Origin: Paragonimus skrjabini miyazakii
Lineage: Eukaryota; Platyhelminthes; Trematoda; Plagiorchiida; Troglotrematidae
Direction: 5' to 3'
Assembly (NCBI GenBank): GCA_014338405.1
Contig: JTDE01000170.1
Coordinates: 213,412-277,411 of the forward strand
Length of the DNA: 64,000 nt
Of this stretch, positions 38,198-48,963 are shown piece after piece (the stretch's first letter is position 1; each line of letters begins with the position of its first letter). The translations under genes and the position numbers were made by a program. A model generated the notes under the pieces. That model was not told where the DNA came from. It saw nothing but the letters and a program-made list of their open reading frames with translations, and searched no databases.

Positions 38198-41100
38198 GTA
38201 AGTCACTGAAATTTTTGTAAGTATGCTAACTACTGATTATTTGCGAGTAGACATGAGATAATGACTGACCTAACTCCTAAACTCATTCGTCAATATTCTC
38301 AACCGTAGGACATGATCGAAGGTGGCATATTTCTACTTTTTTCAAAGAATACTCGATCATAAAAATAAAGTAGGGATGATAGACAGACGGCTTGCTCGTT
38401 GTGGATATGTAAATAGCATATACTTGTTTGGTTTGTTGACTTGGTAAAAATTATCGTCTTCCGGTCAACAAAAAGAACTCCGGGAAAGTAATCCAGATAC
38501 CTTATATTTAAATAACAATATACACGGTTACCCGATGTTTGAACCTGCGGCTCAGTGAACATATATCGTACGGAATACTTTTTTACGGAACATTCTCGAC
38601 TGTTTACGATAGTGGTCGATACCGGAAGCCTGAATATGTGGAAAATGTGGAAGATTTTTAAAGCTAATCATTAGTTCGCTATCAGATAACTTCATTGATG
38701 TACAACGAAGAATTTAAATTGGGAGCATATTTGCTACTTCAGAATGACAAAAATGCGTTTGCATCTATAACCACTCAAGATAAATGAGATGACCAATGGT
38801 CACACTACTTTTCGACGTTTGCTTTCTTAACTTCTAATGAAAATTTCTAAAAGATGAACTGCACCGCCAGGCACTTCTGCCTAATTGCAGGTTTTTCACA
38901 GCTAAACATTACAACGACATCGATACTGAATTTTCCAATACACTGGCTATTGCCTCGAGATAAACTTGACTGTTTTTAGTCCTCCATTTTAATGGCCGGG
39001 TGGTTCAACATTCGACCACTCTTACTTAGAATGTACAGTGAGTTATTAGAATCAAATCACCATCGGCAACAACCAATAGACTGCGGTTGCTACATGCACA
39101 GGAACCAAAAATATGTTATGAACCTGCTTGATGGATGTTTTCATCAGCCTGACACGACCACTTTGAGGACCCTAATGTCCGAGGTTACGACTAATCAGAA
39201 TATTAGAAAGTATTTCATCATAAGTTCATCGCCGCTACATTGGAAATGACCCCAACAAAATCAGAAGTACACCCAGGATATCAACGTTCTGAGGAAGCAA
39301 ATTTAATATATCTCTTACTTTTCGTTTGAAATTGCAGTAGGAAATTGGTTTAAAGGTGACTGGGCTTATACTGTTCCTCTCTTGTTCCAGAACATAATTT
39401 AAGCAGGACTATTAGACTATAAACTGTGAAAATTTTGCCAATTGTTTCTCTATGGTAGACGAGATCCAAATTGCACGTAAGTCATTATAAGCCCTGAAAT
39501 CAATGAAACAATAGTTAGTTTCGTTGAGTGAAGTGTGTGTATTATTGCATTGTCTTGTCACAATATGACAATTCAATGCAGTTGCGACGCAGTACATGGC
39601 GGTCAAAACATCTTCATGGAGTTATCGTAGACTTCTGAATTAGGAATGCTGTCCAAGTTTATCAATTGCTTTAAACCGGTAAATTAGAAAACTCCCAAAC
39701 AATCACTGAACTTTCTCACTGGGATGCTTGCTGAAATATGCCTAACCCTTTTAAAGGTCATACCACTAGATCCCCCATACCATTTGTGTAGATAGACTGA
39801 TGGTTACTCTTAGTACACACCATACCATTTTTCTGTTGAGCTAACCATAAGTGTATAAACGCCGATGAATTTGGTGGTGATTAACAAAAATGTCAGCCAG
39901 CCGGAGATTTTTTTCTGGATTATCCATTGTATAGTTCCTTCGAAAACATTTAACCCAAACACCGAATTGAGCCCCGACACCCCAAATATTTTGGCTGTTA
40001 GGTCGAACAACTATTTCGTTTGCAATCACGTCTGTATGCGGTGTTACTTTCCTGTCCTACAAAATGCACACAGCTCACGATTAAATCAGGCAGTGACTCA
40101 TTTTCCCAGAGTAGTGACTGTCTTGTTCTTACACCACAAATTTCTTGCGAACCTTTGATGTTATTTCGGTCACAGTCCTGGGAATCACCCAAATTGGTAT
40201 TTCGCGTTACGATATGTTTCATGATAATTGACCTACTAAACAGATGACAGTTGTAACCCATTTTGCACTGGTTTGACTCGCTTACTAAACCTGGCTATCA
40301 AGTTGTTGTTCTGGCTGGAAGGCAGCTGACGACACGACACTTTAAGATAATGGTTGGATTATCCTGTACCTGACTCGTCTAAATAAATTACCGTTATATC
40401 TTCCGTCATTCAATATCCTAGTTGCAATTGTGATCACCAAATTGCAACTAACAAATGCTTTGATAATTGTGGTAGTCAGCTATCTGTTTTAAACTCAAAC
40501 ACTTTTGTTCGAATGTTAGACCTATTCATCCTTTCATCTGTGTTAAGGTATCTGTCTGTTACGTGAAGAGAGGCATAACACTATTAGATCGAGTAGTGCC
40601 CAAGTGGGAAGTGTTTAGTCATGGATATCCTCCTGATTAATGTTCGGTCATTGAAATCATGGTTTCAGTAGTGTCAAAAAACGAATGACTTACTCCATTT
40701 GTAGGTAGATAATATGGGGAAGTGCGTTTACAGCTTTTTAGCTGCAAGTTTAAGATGACAGCCATTGAAGAATTTACAATAAATTTGTAAAGGAATTCTT
40801 TTGGATAGTCCTACTGCTAATGACGTCCGGCAGTAGTCTACAAATAATTAAAACTACAGACTGTATATTGAAGAAATTATTTAAAAAATACGGTGTCCTT
40901 TTCGTTTTGCCGCGATCTGCTCCTATTGTGCTTTGTTCAGGCTAGAAACGGCCAAGTGTCCACTCTCTACTAGTATCGACCCTTCCGTAGTTTAACTCGT
41001 CAAACAAACGTAGACGACCTGTGATTCAGATATGTGACAAAATTCCCTTGTCTGCTTGATCACTGGTGCGATCAGTATCACTTGAGATAAGGCGACTGAG

Positions 41101-42503
41101 GTCATTAGTTATATTTTGGCTTAGCTTCACTTACTATATAGACACGTCCCTGGTTATCAACACTCTCGACCAGTATTGCTACTGTCGTGAGTTCCGGTCA
41201 TACCCTCTAGATTGGCTCAAAGAAGAAAATAACTCTCGTGGATGTGGGCTTGCGTGTAAGCTAATACAGTTAAGCTCAATTGGGGTGGACTATATCCATC
41301 CTGGTTAGGGCCAGATTGGCAAACGGTAACGTTGCATATGACCTCATCGCCTCAAGAGATGTTCACAGCACGGGTGACCATGTGAGTGCGGTATTCAGTC
41401 TACAACATGACGGTCACATGGCTGAGTTAGAAGACTTGGTTATAGTGCCAGACTAGTGTGTTTATTCGTATACTAGCATGTGATTGAACGAAATGTTGAA
41501 GAAAAATTAACTTACGGTTCAAACCATGTTGCCGAAATCCGTATTTCTACGTGGTCCTGATTGCTGCGTCTTATAAGATTCCCAGCTCATAATCCAAAGG
41601 CTGAGATGGTCGATTTACAGACTCTTACTGCATGAGCGATACTCATCGTGAAATAATGGTTAGTGTGAGTGGACACAGTGATAGAGGTAGGTAAGGTTTA
41701 CACCGGCATGATCGAGATCAGATGTGATTAAGTTGGACTAAGTTCCGAAACGGTAATAATGCAAAGTCAAATGATGAACATGCTTACTCAATCACATTCG
41801 ATGCACTAGTGATGAGTTTTGCTCAATAAAGGCAGTGAATACGACTCTCTGGCCTGTTGAGCTGGTTTGATCGATTGTGCTTGAACAAGACCAACACTTA
41901 TAGATTGGGGATCGAATTGAGCGTTTCTAAATCGGTTATACAACCCACTGACGTCATAGAGAGCGACGGGGTGGATGATGTACACTAAAAAGGGCTCATA
42001 TTATCCTGTTATCATACGTCAACCCCGAAATACATACATAGCATTTCTAGCTGAATACAGATTAGTCCAGTGTGTAGAAAGCATATCATCGTTTTTGTTG
42101 TCGTGGTTATTTAATTCAAATCTTGTTTCTTCTGAACTTCGTATATAAGTAGATTTTAAGTTTTCCGTATTGAACTGCCATTAGATCATCTGACTGCTAC
42201 AACAGAAATCCCATATAGACTAAACACAAAGCTAACAATATATCACTGAATGCTTCCGTTTAAAAGCAATCCGTGAGAAATGAACCATATGTCAACCCGA
42301 GAATACAAAACTTTCATAACGAAATAGACTGATTTGAAATGACTTAATGGCATGCCTAGGCAAACTCCAATGACTAACTAAAAGAAAGGCACTAAATTTA
42401 AGTGCTAAAATGATAGACCACCAAATGATTTTGTTATCACTGTGCCCTACCGATAGTCAAATAAAGCTGTGCTCAAACTCAGCTCCAATCGTCTCTGTTT
42501 CAG
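38198..42503 (+). other. Intron between DBD2 and hinge exon
   Basis: Donor GTAAGT at 38198 and acceptor CTCTGTTTCAG ending at 42503, both phase 1. No recognisable gene, RNA or mobile element was identified inside; the short ORFs on both strands here show no domain. Confidence 0.85.
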
Positions 42504-44744
42504 GCAGCCGCATTGGACGTCAACCGAACGCGGTCAAACACCGGTGTGCAATTGAGATTGAACAGATCCGATCGGCGGTGTCGTCCAGCTCCAACTCCTA
42601 CTCGAAATCACATGGGAAGTATTATTTTCACTGTCCGCGCACAGACACTTTAGTAGGCGCCGGAGAAGACCTAATACCAGTCGCTGGTGCTGGTAATTAT
42701 CCACCCAGTCGCCAACTTCCCCACACACTGCCGTATACGACCTCTGTGGCGCCGAATGTGAACGTGGTTCGTTTACATAACGCGTACGCTTCGGAATATA
42801 CACCCGTCACAGGCAGTAGTGATAACCTCTATTCTCGGGAACCGACCGCGATTGTCGGATTGAGTTTGACACCTAGGCCGATGAAACAACCACTTCCAGT
42901 GCCATACAAATCACAGCAGCAAACGAGTGTGATCCCTGACTCCTGTCAGACAAGAACAGCGCCCTTACAAATGTGTCAATCTGTTATGCAAGCGGTAGAT
43001 AGTACCTATTGTTCTGAAGCAGATTCTGCATCACGTATGGCAGGAGAGATGACGCAATATGGGAATAATCACTGCCAGTCTAGTTCGACTGGAGTTTCTT
43101 TAATGAATGAAACTCAGGCGAACTGTGAGCGAAATATTGCAGAGATTTGTGGTAGGGACATGGACATGATTTCAAAGAGCACACTATCTCCACATGTATC
43201 ATCAAGTGGGCGTCAACAAGCAACCATAAGTTGCGGCGAAACCAAGTATGTGCCAGAAATACATGAACGTGAACGAAAACGTTATGACTTGGAGAATTCA
43301 TTGCTTGAATCTCAACTTTCTCGGTTAGATGAGGTGACGATGCACCAGCCAGCCATTGGGCTGATACATCTGTCGCAAGCAGCACAGTTGTATAGTCAAC
43401 ACGAACGGGAACAAGAAATGCGTGAAAAGGCACAAACGCGGATGAACATGGTTCAAAAAGTTTCAACTGAAATTCTTCATAGAGCAGAAGAAGATCATGA
43501 ATATATCCATGATAACGTCATCATAGCCACCATTGGTGGTGGTGGTGGTGGTGGTGGTGGTGTTGGTTTATCCAATTCGGTTAAGTCAGAGGAACAAATG
43601 ACTAGTTTCGTAGTCATGAACGGACAATGGCAAGGTGGGAAACTTTGCGATCCTATGCTCCAGGCAAGTGATTGGACAGCGTCCACGGGGGAAGATGATC
43701 ATATATCGACGAGCTATTCATACAGCAACTGCGGTCCAATGGGAGAAACACCGTACGGTCCAGGTGGAATGAGTGGACTAAAAAGTGGATTAAGTACAGA
43801 CAATTTTACTAACATAAAGAACCAGAGCATGAAGTGTTTTAAAATCCGAACCGATGGAAGATGATGGCGACCAGTTCCACTCCTCTTCAGCCCCAATCAG
43901 TCACTCAGTATTTGACGATGCGGATCTGATGCAGTCTCAAAGAGCTCATGTACATGAGGGACTCGGCTCGTCATCTGAGGTGGAGTTTCTAACAAACCCG
44001 TGCTCTGTGAGCCGACCAATGTCGAATAATGCACAGATGAACTCTGTACAACGTTCTCCATCATTAGCAGAGTCTGAGGAACGTCTAATTGTAGTTGATC
44101 AGACGGACGAGGAAGAAAGCGTTCTTCAGCGAAACCAATCAAATTATGTGAAACAAGACATAAGTAATTCCCCCCATGATTTGAACTTGACAGGATCTTG
44201 TTCATTGCAAGCAACTCCAAGTCATTTAAACAACACAGAGTATGTTTCACCATTTGAGACAGACGACTTCCGTGCGCTCAAAGCTGCAAAATGCACATCT
44301 GCAAGACCATCATATATAACGCCATCAAAAGCATTCCTTAATCGTTACACCTCAACGTTCCAAGCGATAAAATCAAACAATCCATCACCAAACACGGGGC
44401 TTAATTCACTGTCCACTTCGCTTCCATTCAACCCCGTACCGTCAGTAAGTCTTGAAGGCGACAAAAGTAGATCGACCTTATCTGTTTTGTCCAACTGTCT
44501 CTCCTGTTCACCACCCCGGAGCCCTTACACACCCCAACCCCCTGATCTCCTGATGGAAACTAGTCAACGACCATGCACAAACGAACTAACTCAGGCGAAT
44601 GTAACAAAACCAACGGAAATGCGCAAGCGTAAATTGACTGATTTACAGTACGCTTGGACGTCAGAATTATTGAAGTTTGGTGGACACTTTTCCGGCTACT
44701 CGGTTCCCTCCATACCCGTGACTGAAGAAACATACAATATCCCA
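42504..44744 (+). CDS. 2DBD nuclear receptor: DBD2 C-terminal extension and long hinge (frame break inside)
   Basis: Starts with (G)GSRIGRQPNAVKHRCAIEI, the C-terminal extension that follows a nuclear receptor DBD, then a long region rich in Ser, Thr, Gln and Pro. Visible features are a charged, probably helical or coiled segment (about 43260-43500, RERKRYDLENSLLESQL and QHEREQEMREKAQ), nine consecutive Gly codons (43535-43561), and the SUMO-type motif VKSE soon after. The first frame runs to a TGA at 43862-43864. Coding character continues in the next frame from 43833, with LKSEPMEDDGDQ, to the donor GTAAGT at 44745 (phase 0). Start phase and end phase are correct only if one base is removed, so there is a +1 frame break around 43830-43850, probably in the T4A4 run at 43837-43844. 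That is a sequencing error, a real indel or, less likely, recoding. Function: flexible hinge between DNA- and ligand-binding domains. Confidence 0.85.
43535..43561 (+). repeat. Coding GGT trinucleotide run (poly-Gly)
   Basis: Nine perfect GGT codons in the hinge exon, giving poly-Gly. A perfect repeat at the DNA level inside coding sequence is likely to vary in length between individuals. Confidence 0.9.
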
Positions 44745-45087
44745 GTAAGTGCTAGTAATTTCAAATCAAAACAATTCTGAAACCGGAAAACTATCACAAT
44801 TCATTCCGCTCATTAGAAACAAGTGGATAACACACGATATGCATAAAGAGAATGACTGTTTTCTGAAAGAATGATCTGTATGGACTTAGTCCTCTAGCAG
44901 CTGTAAATCTAACTAAGAAAGGTAATTTACTTCACGCTAGGAAACAAATAGGGTTGAGTCACACTTACTTAAGGACCGACAACATTTCTGTGGGTGATGT
45001 TCAATCTATATGAAAAATCAAAGTCCCCTACTACTCATCAGTAATTTCTGAAAACGCTAATGTTTAGGCGGGGACTAATCAGCGGTC

Positions 45088-45862
45088 TAATCCAGTGTGT
45101 GCGTATGTGTGTGTATGTGTGTGCGGTACGCGATGGAACTATCGGTGCCATAGGTCGTGGTGACATGACTATATGGCGGTGTGATGTGTGCGGTCGCTAA
45201 TGCGCTGGTCGTTTGGGATTAATTGGTCACCAGCGTACTCATAGTGCACCGTCGGCGAAGAGACAACGAGTACGTTAGGCTCAGGTAGGTCATATCTGCA
45301 TACCCATTCTATTTTTGTTAATGATTGCATCGACCGAGACCATGGTCGTTTGGCAACTAATCCGCTCCTCTTTTCAGAAACTGGGGTGTCTGTGATCTTC
45401 TACCTACTCTTTTCTTGAGCTTTGTTGGTGTATTGAATGATGAACCGTCTGTCTGGTCTATTCGTAGTTTAATTTTGAGTTTTGTCTGTCAACTTTATCC
45501 TCTCTGGAATGCTCTAGCATGCACTTGTATACTGAAATGCCTCTTGTATTACATTTCACACATCTTTCTTCCTAGTATTGATCTTGTCATTGCAGTCCCT
45601 CTCACTGTTTATTACCATAGAGATAAGGGTTTCCTTTTCGTGCTAGTCATTCAATTGGCTAACCAACATTGATTGGCTGGACACAAAGACCTCACTTACA
45701 CACCTACTGGTCTTATTCCTTCGGGTTTACACCGGATACGTGGTGTGTGAGTGGACACGCAAGTGGTGCGGCGCAAGCCACTTGGGGTGATGGTTTAAAG
45801 CGCAGGCGTCCTTTGGCTTCGGTCACTGTGACAGGCTATTCCGTTTCGGATGCCGCTAACCA
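45088..45862 (+). repeat. LINE 3' tail, copy 2
   Basis: Aligns with the reverse complement of 26804-27510 over nearly its whole length with moderate divergence and small indels. It starts with a TG-rich run (45095-45124) and ends around GCTATTCCGTTTCGGATG. No LINE coding sequence is attached on its left, so it is a 5'-truncated insertion. The ORFs within it (45415-45672, 45669-45890) are not genes. Confidence 0.82.
45095..45124. repeat. TG-rich dinucleotide run
   Basis: Imperfect (TG)n run with GCG and TATG interruptions at the left edge of the LINE tail copy. Confidence 0.75.
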
Positions 45863-46599
45863 TGTTAGCATTTACAGTGGATCATTTTAGATTTGGTCCA
45901 AAGAAACGAATTCTCTACAGTTTCTTACTGCATTTTACTAAAGTGGGATTTGAATGTTTCATTTTAGCTTAATTCTGAAAGTACGTAGAGGCTACAGTCG
46001 TATCGGTGGTACACAAAATGGGTAGTAAGATATTGTTTAACAGAATCGAACGAGTTTTCGTGTCTTAGGTGGCTGCAGTAAATCTTGTTATCAAAAAGTT
46101 GTTGGATACCGTTTCTGATCTACTGTGTATTGTACACCTGACAGTTAGCTTTGATCCAGAGTAACCACAAGACTGACGTATTATTATCAAAGCTTCTTGT
46201 AGTCTGTACCTTGATATGGTTGCCAGATTGATCTACAAACCTCGCATGAGTTCGGTCGCTAGACAGTTGATCTAGTGACTGTATTCTCATATGTGAACAC
46301 TATGGCAATGACATCAGGAGAGCGACCATCATTGTTGACCGGTTACCCCTGAAACCAGAAATATTTAGATTTTTGACTCTATGCAGCAATCGCACAGACC
46401 ATGACTACCGTTCAGTCGATCTGAATAACACTACTGATTACTTGTTAGTAACACTACACAAACGGTACACAATACTATATCAGATGGTAGAGCAAAACAA
46501 CTAATAATTCATACTAATTAAAGAAAGACTGAGAAAATCTAATCCCATGCAGAAGATTTACATTCACTTCACACACGAGTCCCTAATTTATAAATTATG

Positions 46600-46915
46600 C
46601 CGTACTACTTATCAGTAGTGCAATGCCAGTGCTTAACAACGGCGTGAACTGCCTAAATCTTGTTTGGCTAGTCAATTTCCTGGATCATTTGCTGGATGCT
46701 GCGCGATGCAGTGGGTTGTGCACGTGACTGAGTTCAAATCTGAAATTTGTGATCTCCTGGCTTGGCTTCGTAGTTCAACTGGCAGAACACTTGCCGCGTA
46801 CAGGCATGCTGTTTCTGACAGTGGTTGAAATCCACCTACAATCCAGACTTTCCTCAATTGGGTGCCTGACAAATTCTCAAATCCGCCACACTGCTTATTG
46901 GTAATAAACTTAGCA
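46600..46915 (+). repeat. tRNA-derived SINE-like repeat
   Basis: Same layout as the copy at 56920-57245. It starts with an 'actacttatcagtagtgcaatgccagtgct' type leader, has the block 'tggatcatttg.tgg', then the tRNA-like core at 46775-46865 with a decayed box A (tagttcaactgg) and box B (ggttgaaatcc), and the tail 'cagactttcctcaattgggt ... ccgccacactgcttattggtaat'. Confidence 0.65.
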
Positions 46916-47744
46916 GTCACAAAAATCTGACTACAGCCAATACGGAAACAAATAGTTCTAAATGAAACTCACAGATCAATCTGGAACATGAGAGATTCTC
47001 ACAAATAAGCCCCCTACGACCAAAAGTGGATGGTAAAGCGTTTTGAATGCCGCGCTGAAAAATGTATGCAGTATAGAGATACGCGTCATCTCTCAGATCC
47101 CCTTGGTCTGTCTCTACCTTCACTCGAAGCATAGTACCACGCTCCTTGCCAGCCAATCATCTATGGGTTTTTCTGTAGGTATAGAAAAATTTGGTATCGA
47201 TAAGAAAGAACGTATAAAACCGGAGCCTGGGAATAAATGTCAAATTGTCCGAATGGTTTAATATGGCACCAGTGGATATGCTCAACCATCGAACACAAAG
47301 ATCTGTGTTTATAATCATAACATACCCCAAGTCGTAAGGTCATCGATGTATTGTTATCCACTGTCTTTATGAATTTTCTCATCTCATAATTTTTTAAATA
47401 CTCTGTTTACTGATCGACGGAATTCAGTCAATCTGATGCACTCAAAAGCTGATCGTTCTCTCTGTGTGTTATGATTTAGGCAATGAGTGACATTCAGTTA
47501 CCAGAGAATTCTACAAGTTCTAATTTCATTTGACAACATTTTTTTCACGTTTGCGGCTAATAAGAGTGTGTGAAATGAATTCATTAAATAAAGTTTGCCT
47601 TCTGTTTAGCCTAATCAAACAACTCAGGGATTGACTGTTTCAAACAGGGAGACAGTAACTTGTCAGCAAGAAACAGGTAACCTAAGATATCAAGTCTTCA
47701 GTTATTGAGTATGAATGGGGATGAGTTGTAAGTTTCATACATTT

Positions 47745-48014
47745 ATAATTCATCTTCAGGCCGGTACAATTATATAAGGAGTTAGTAGAGTTAGATCGAG
47801 AGATCGATCAGACTGCACTACCATGGCCACAAATCCACCGGATCGATGGCCAACCTGCGCGGTTAAACCAATGGACAAGCGTGACCTAACCGACCAATCA
47901 AATCATCGCCAATTCGATTGACCAGTGACCTAGTTTCTGTGTACTAAGTCCGATCGATATCTCGATGTAACTACTAATTCCCTATATAATTGTACCGGCC
48001 TGAAGATGAATTAT
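47745..48014. mobile_element. 270-bp terminal-inverted-repeat element (MITE-like)
   Basis: The left end ATAATTCATCTTCAGGCCGG... (47745 onward) and the right end, read as reverse complement from 48014, match over about 65-70 bp with few mismatches. This includes the CTTCAGGCCGGTACAATTAT core, TTAGTAG and ATCGA(T)ATCGATC-like blocks. The middle, about 130 bp, is unique and non-coding. There is no transposase, so it is non-autonomous. A clear target-site duplication was not identified. It ends 85 bp before the hinge exon at 48100. Confidence 0.8.
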
Positions 48015-48099
48015 CGAAAACATATGTTCGCCTATATGTCTTTGTTCACATTTATAATTGTGCACAAAAACTCCCTATTCTTATACATTATTTTACTAG

Positions 48100-48963
48100 C
48101 CACCGGACAGGCCGGAATCTTTACTCAGTCAACTCCAGGACACCCATAGTCCTACGAACTTTGACAAATGTTCTGACTCACAACCAATGGAACAACTTTT
48201 TATTAACTCAGAGCGTACCAGCCCTATACCTCAGGAAACGATCCCTTACCATTCACGCAGAATGAGAAAAGCATACATTCATGCCACAGACTATTCGGCC
48301 CGAATAGCCAGTCCACAACCAGCCAATGATTGTTCGAACTTAGAGGAATCCTACATTTGTGGAGGTAACGTACCAGTTCATACCATGACTACGAACGGAA
48401 TAAGTAGGCTAACCCCTAGACGATCTCATTCAGTTCATCCGAACATAACTGTGGAGTGTTTAGCACATAGATCAGTCATCGAGCAGACAACGGAAGCCAG
48501 CCGTCAGGATAAACGGGGCCTGGAAGTGGAGTCACGTGATCATGTGTTTCCAGATGCACGGAGCTTAAGCCGTGCAGTGGAAGACGCACTGATGGCCTCA
48601 GAAACAACAAATGAACAGACTAATGTTCACCACATCCTAGCTGACCAAAAACAGACTAGTCCAATACAATATAGACCCACCAGATTATCCTCATTCTTGG
48701 CCAATTCACAGACACCGGGATCAACACAGTCCAACGTTCAACGATTTCTGACCGGCGATTCACTTTCGTCGCAAAAACTGGAACCTGAAAACGCTTTGGT
48801 TAATAATCCGATGCAAGCGTGTCTAATCAATCCACAAGACATAGCTGATACAGTAACAGATGTGATCTGCGCTCATTTGGCCTCTCGAGGAGCTATGTCA
48901 CTCGATTTGTACATTGACCGCGTGACCAAGGCGGCGAAGCACTTGTGTTTATGTAAACGTCGA
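48100..48963 (+). CDS. 2DBD nuclear receptor: second hinge exon, leading into LBD helix 1
   Basis: This 864-bp (288-codon) open exon is phase 0 at both ends. The acceptor follows a pyrimidine tract ending TTTTACTAG, and the donor is GTAAGT at 48964. It starts PPDRPESLLSQLQ, joining in frame to ...EETYNIP of the previous exon, so the frame holds upstream of the first ATG at 48187. Most of it is polar and low in hydrophobic residues, as expected of a disordered hinge. The last 50 codons change character: DIADTVTDVICAHLASRG and DLYIDRVTKAAKHLCLCKRR are amphipathic and probably form LBD helix 1 and its connector. No other domain is recognised. It joins the LBD exon at 53103 in phase. Confidence 0.88.

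Larger units (their letters stand above)
44745..48099 (+). other. Intron between the two hinge exons
   Basis: Donor GTAAGT at 44745 and acceptor TTTTACTAG ending at 48099, both phase 0. It contains the LINE tail copy (45088-45862), a SINE-like copy (46600-46915) and a 270-bp inverted-repeat element (47745-48014) close to the acceptor. Confidence 0.8.

Noticed and set aside
43764..43890. Short intron (127 bp) to explain the hinge frame change
   Set aside because: The phase would fit, but the donor (CAG|GTGGAA) is weak and the intron would remove the well-formed KSEP-MEDD segment. A one-base homopolymer change is simpler.
42534..43896. Minus-strand ORFs opposite the hinge exon
   Set aside because: Shadows of the real plus-strand coding sequence, including a poly-Pro ORF opposite the poly-Gly run.
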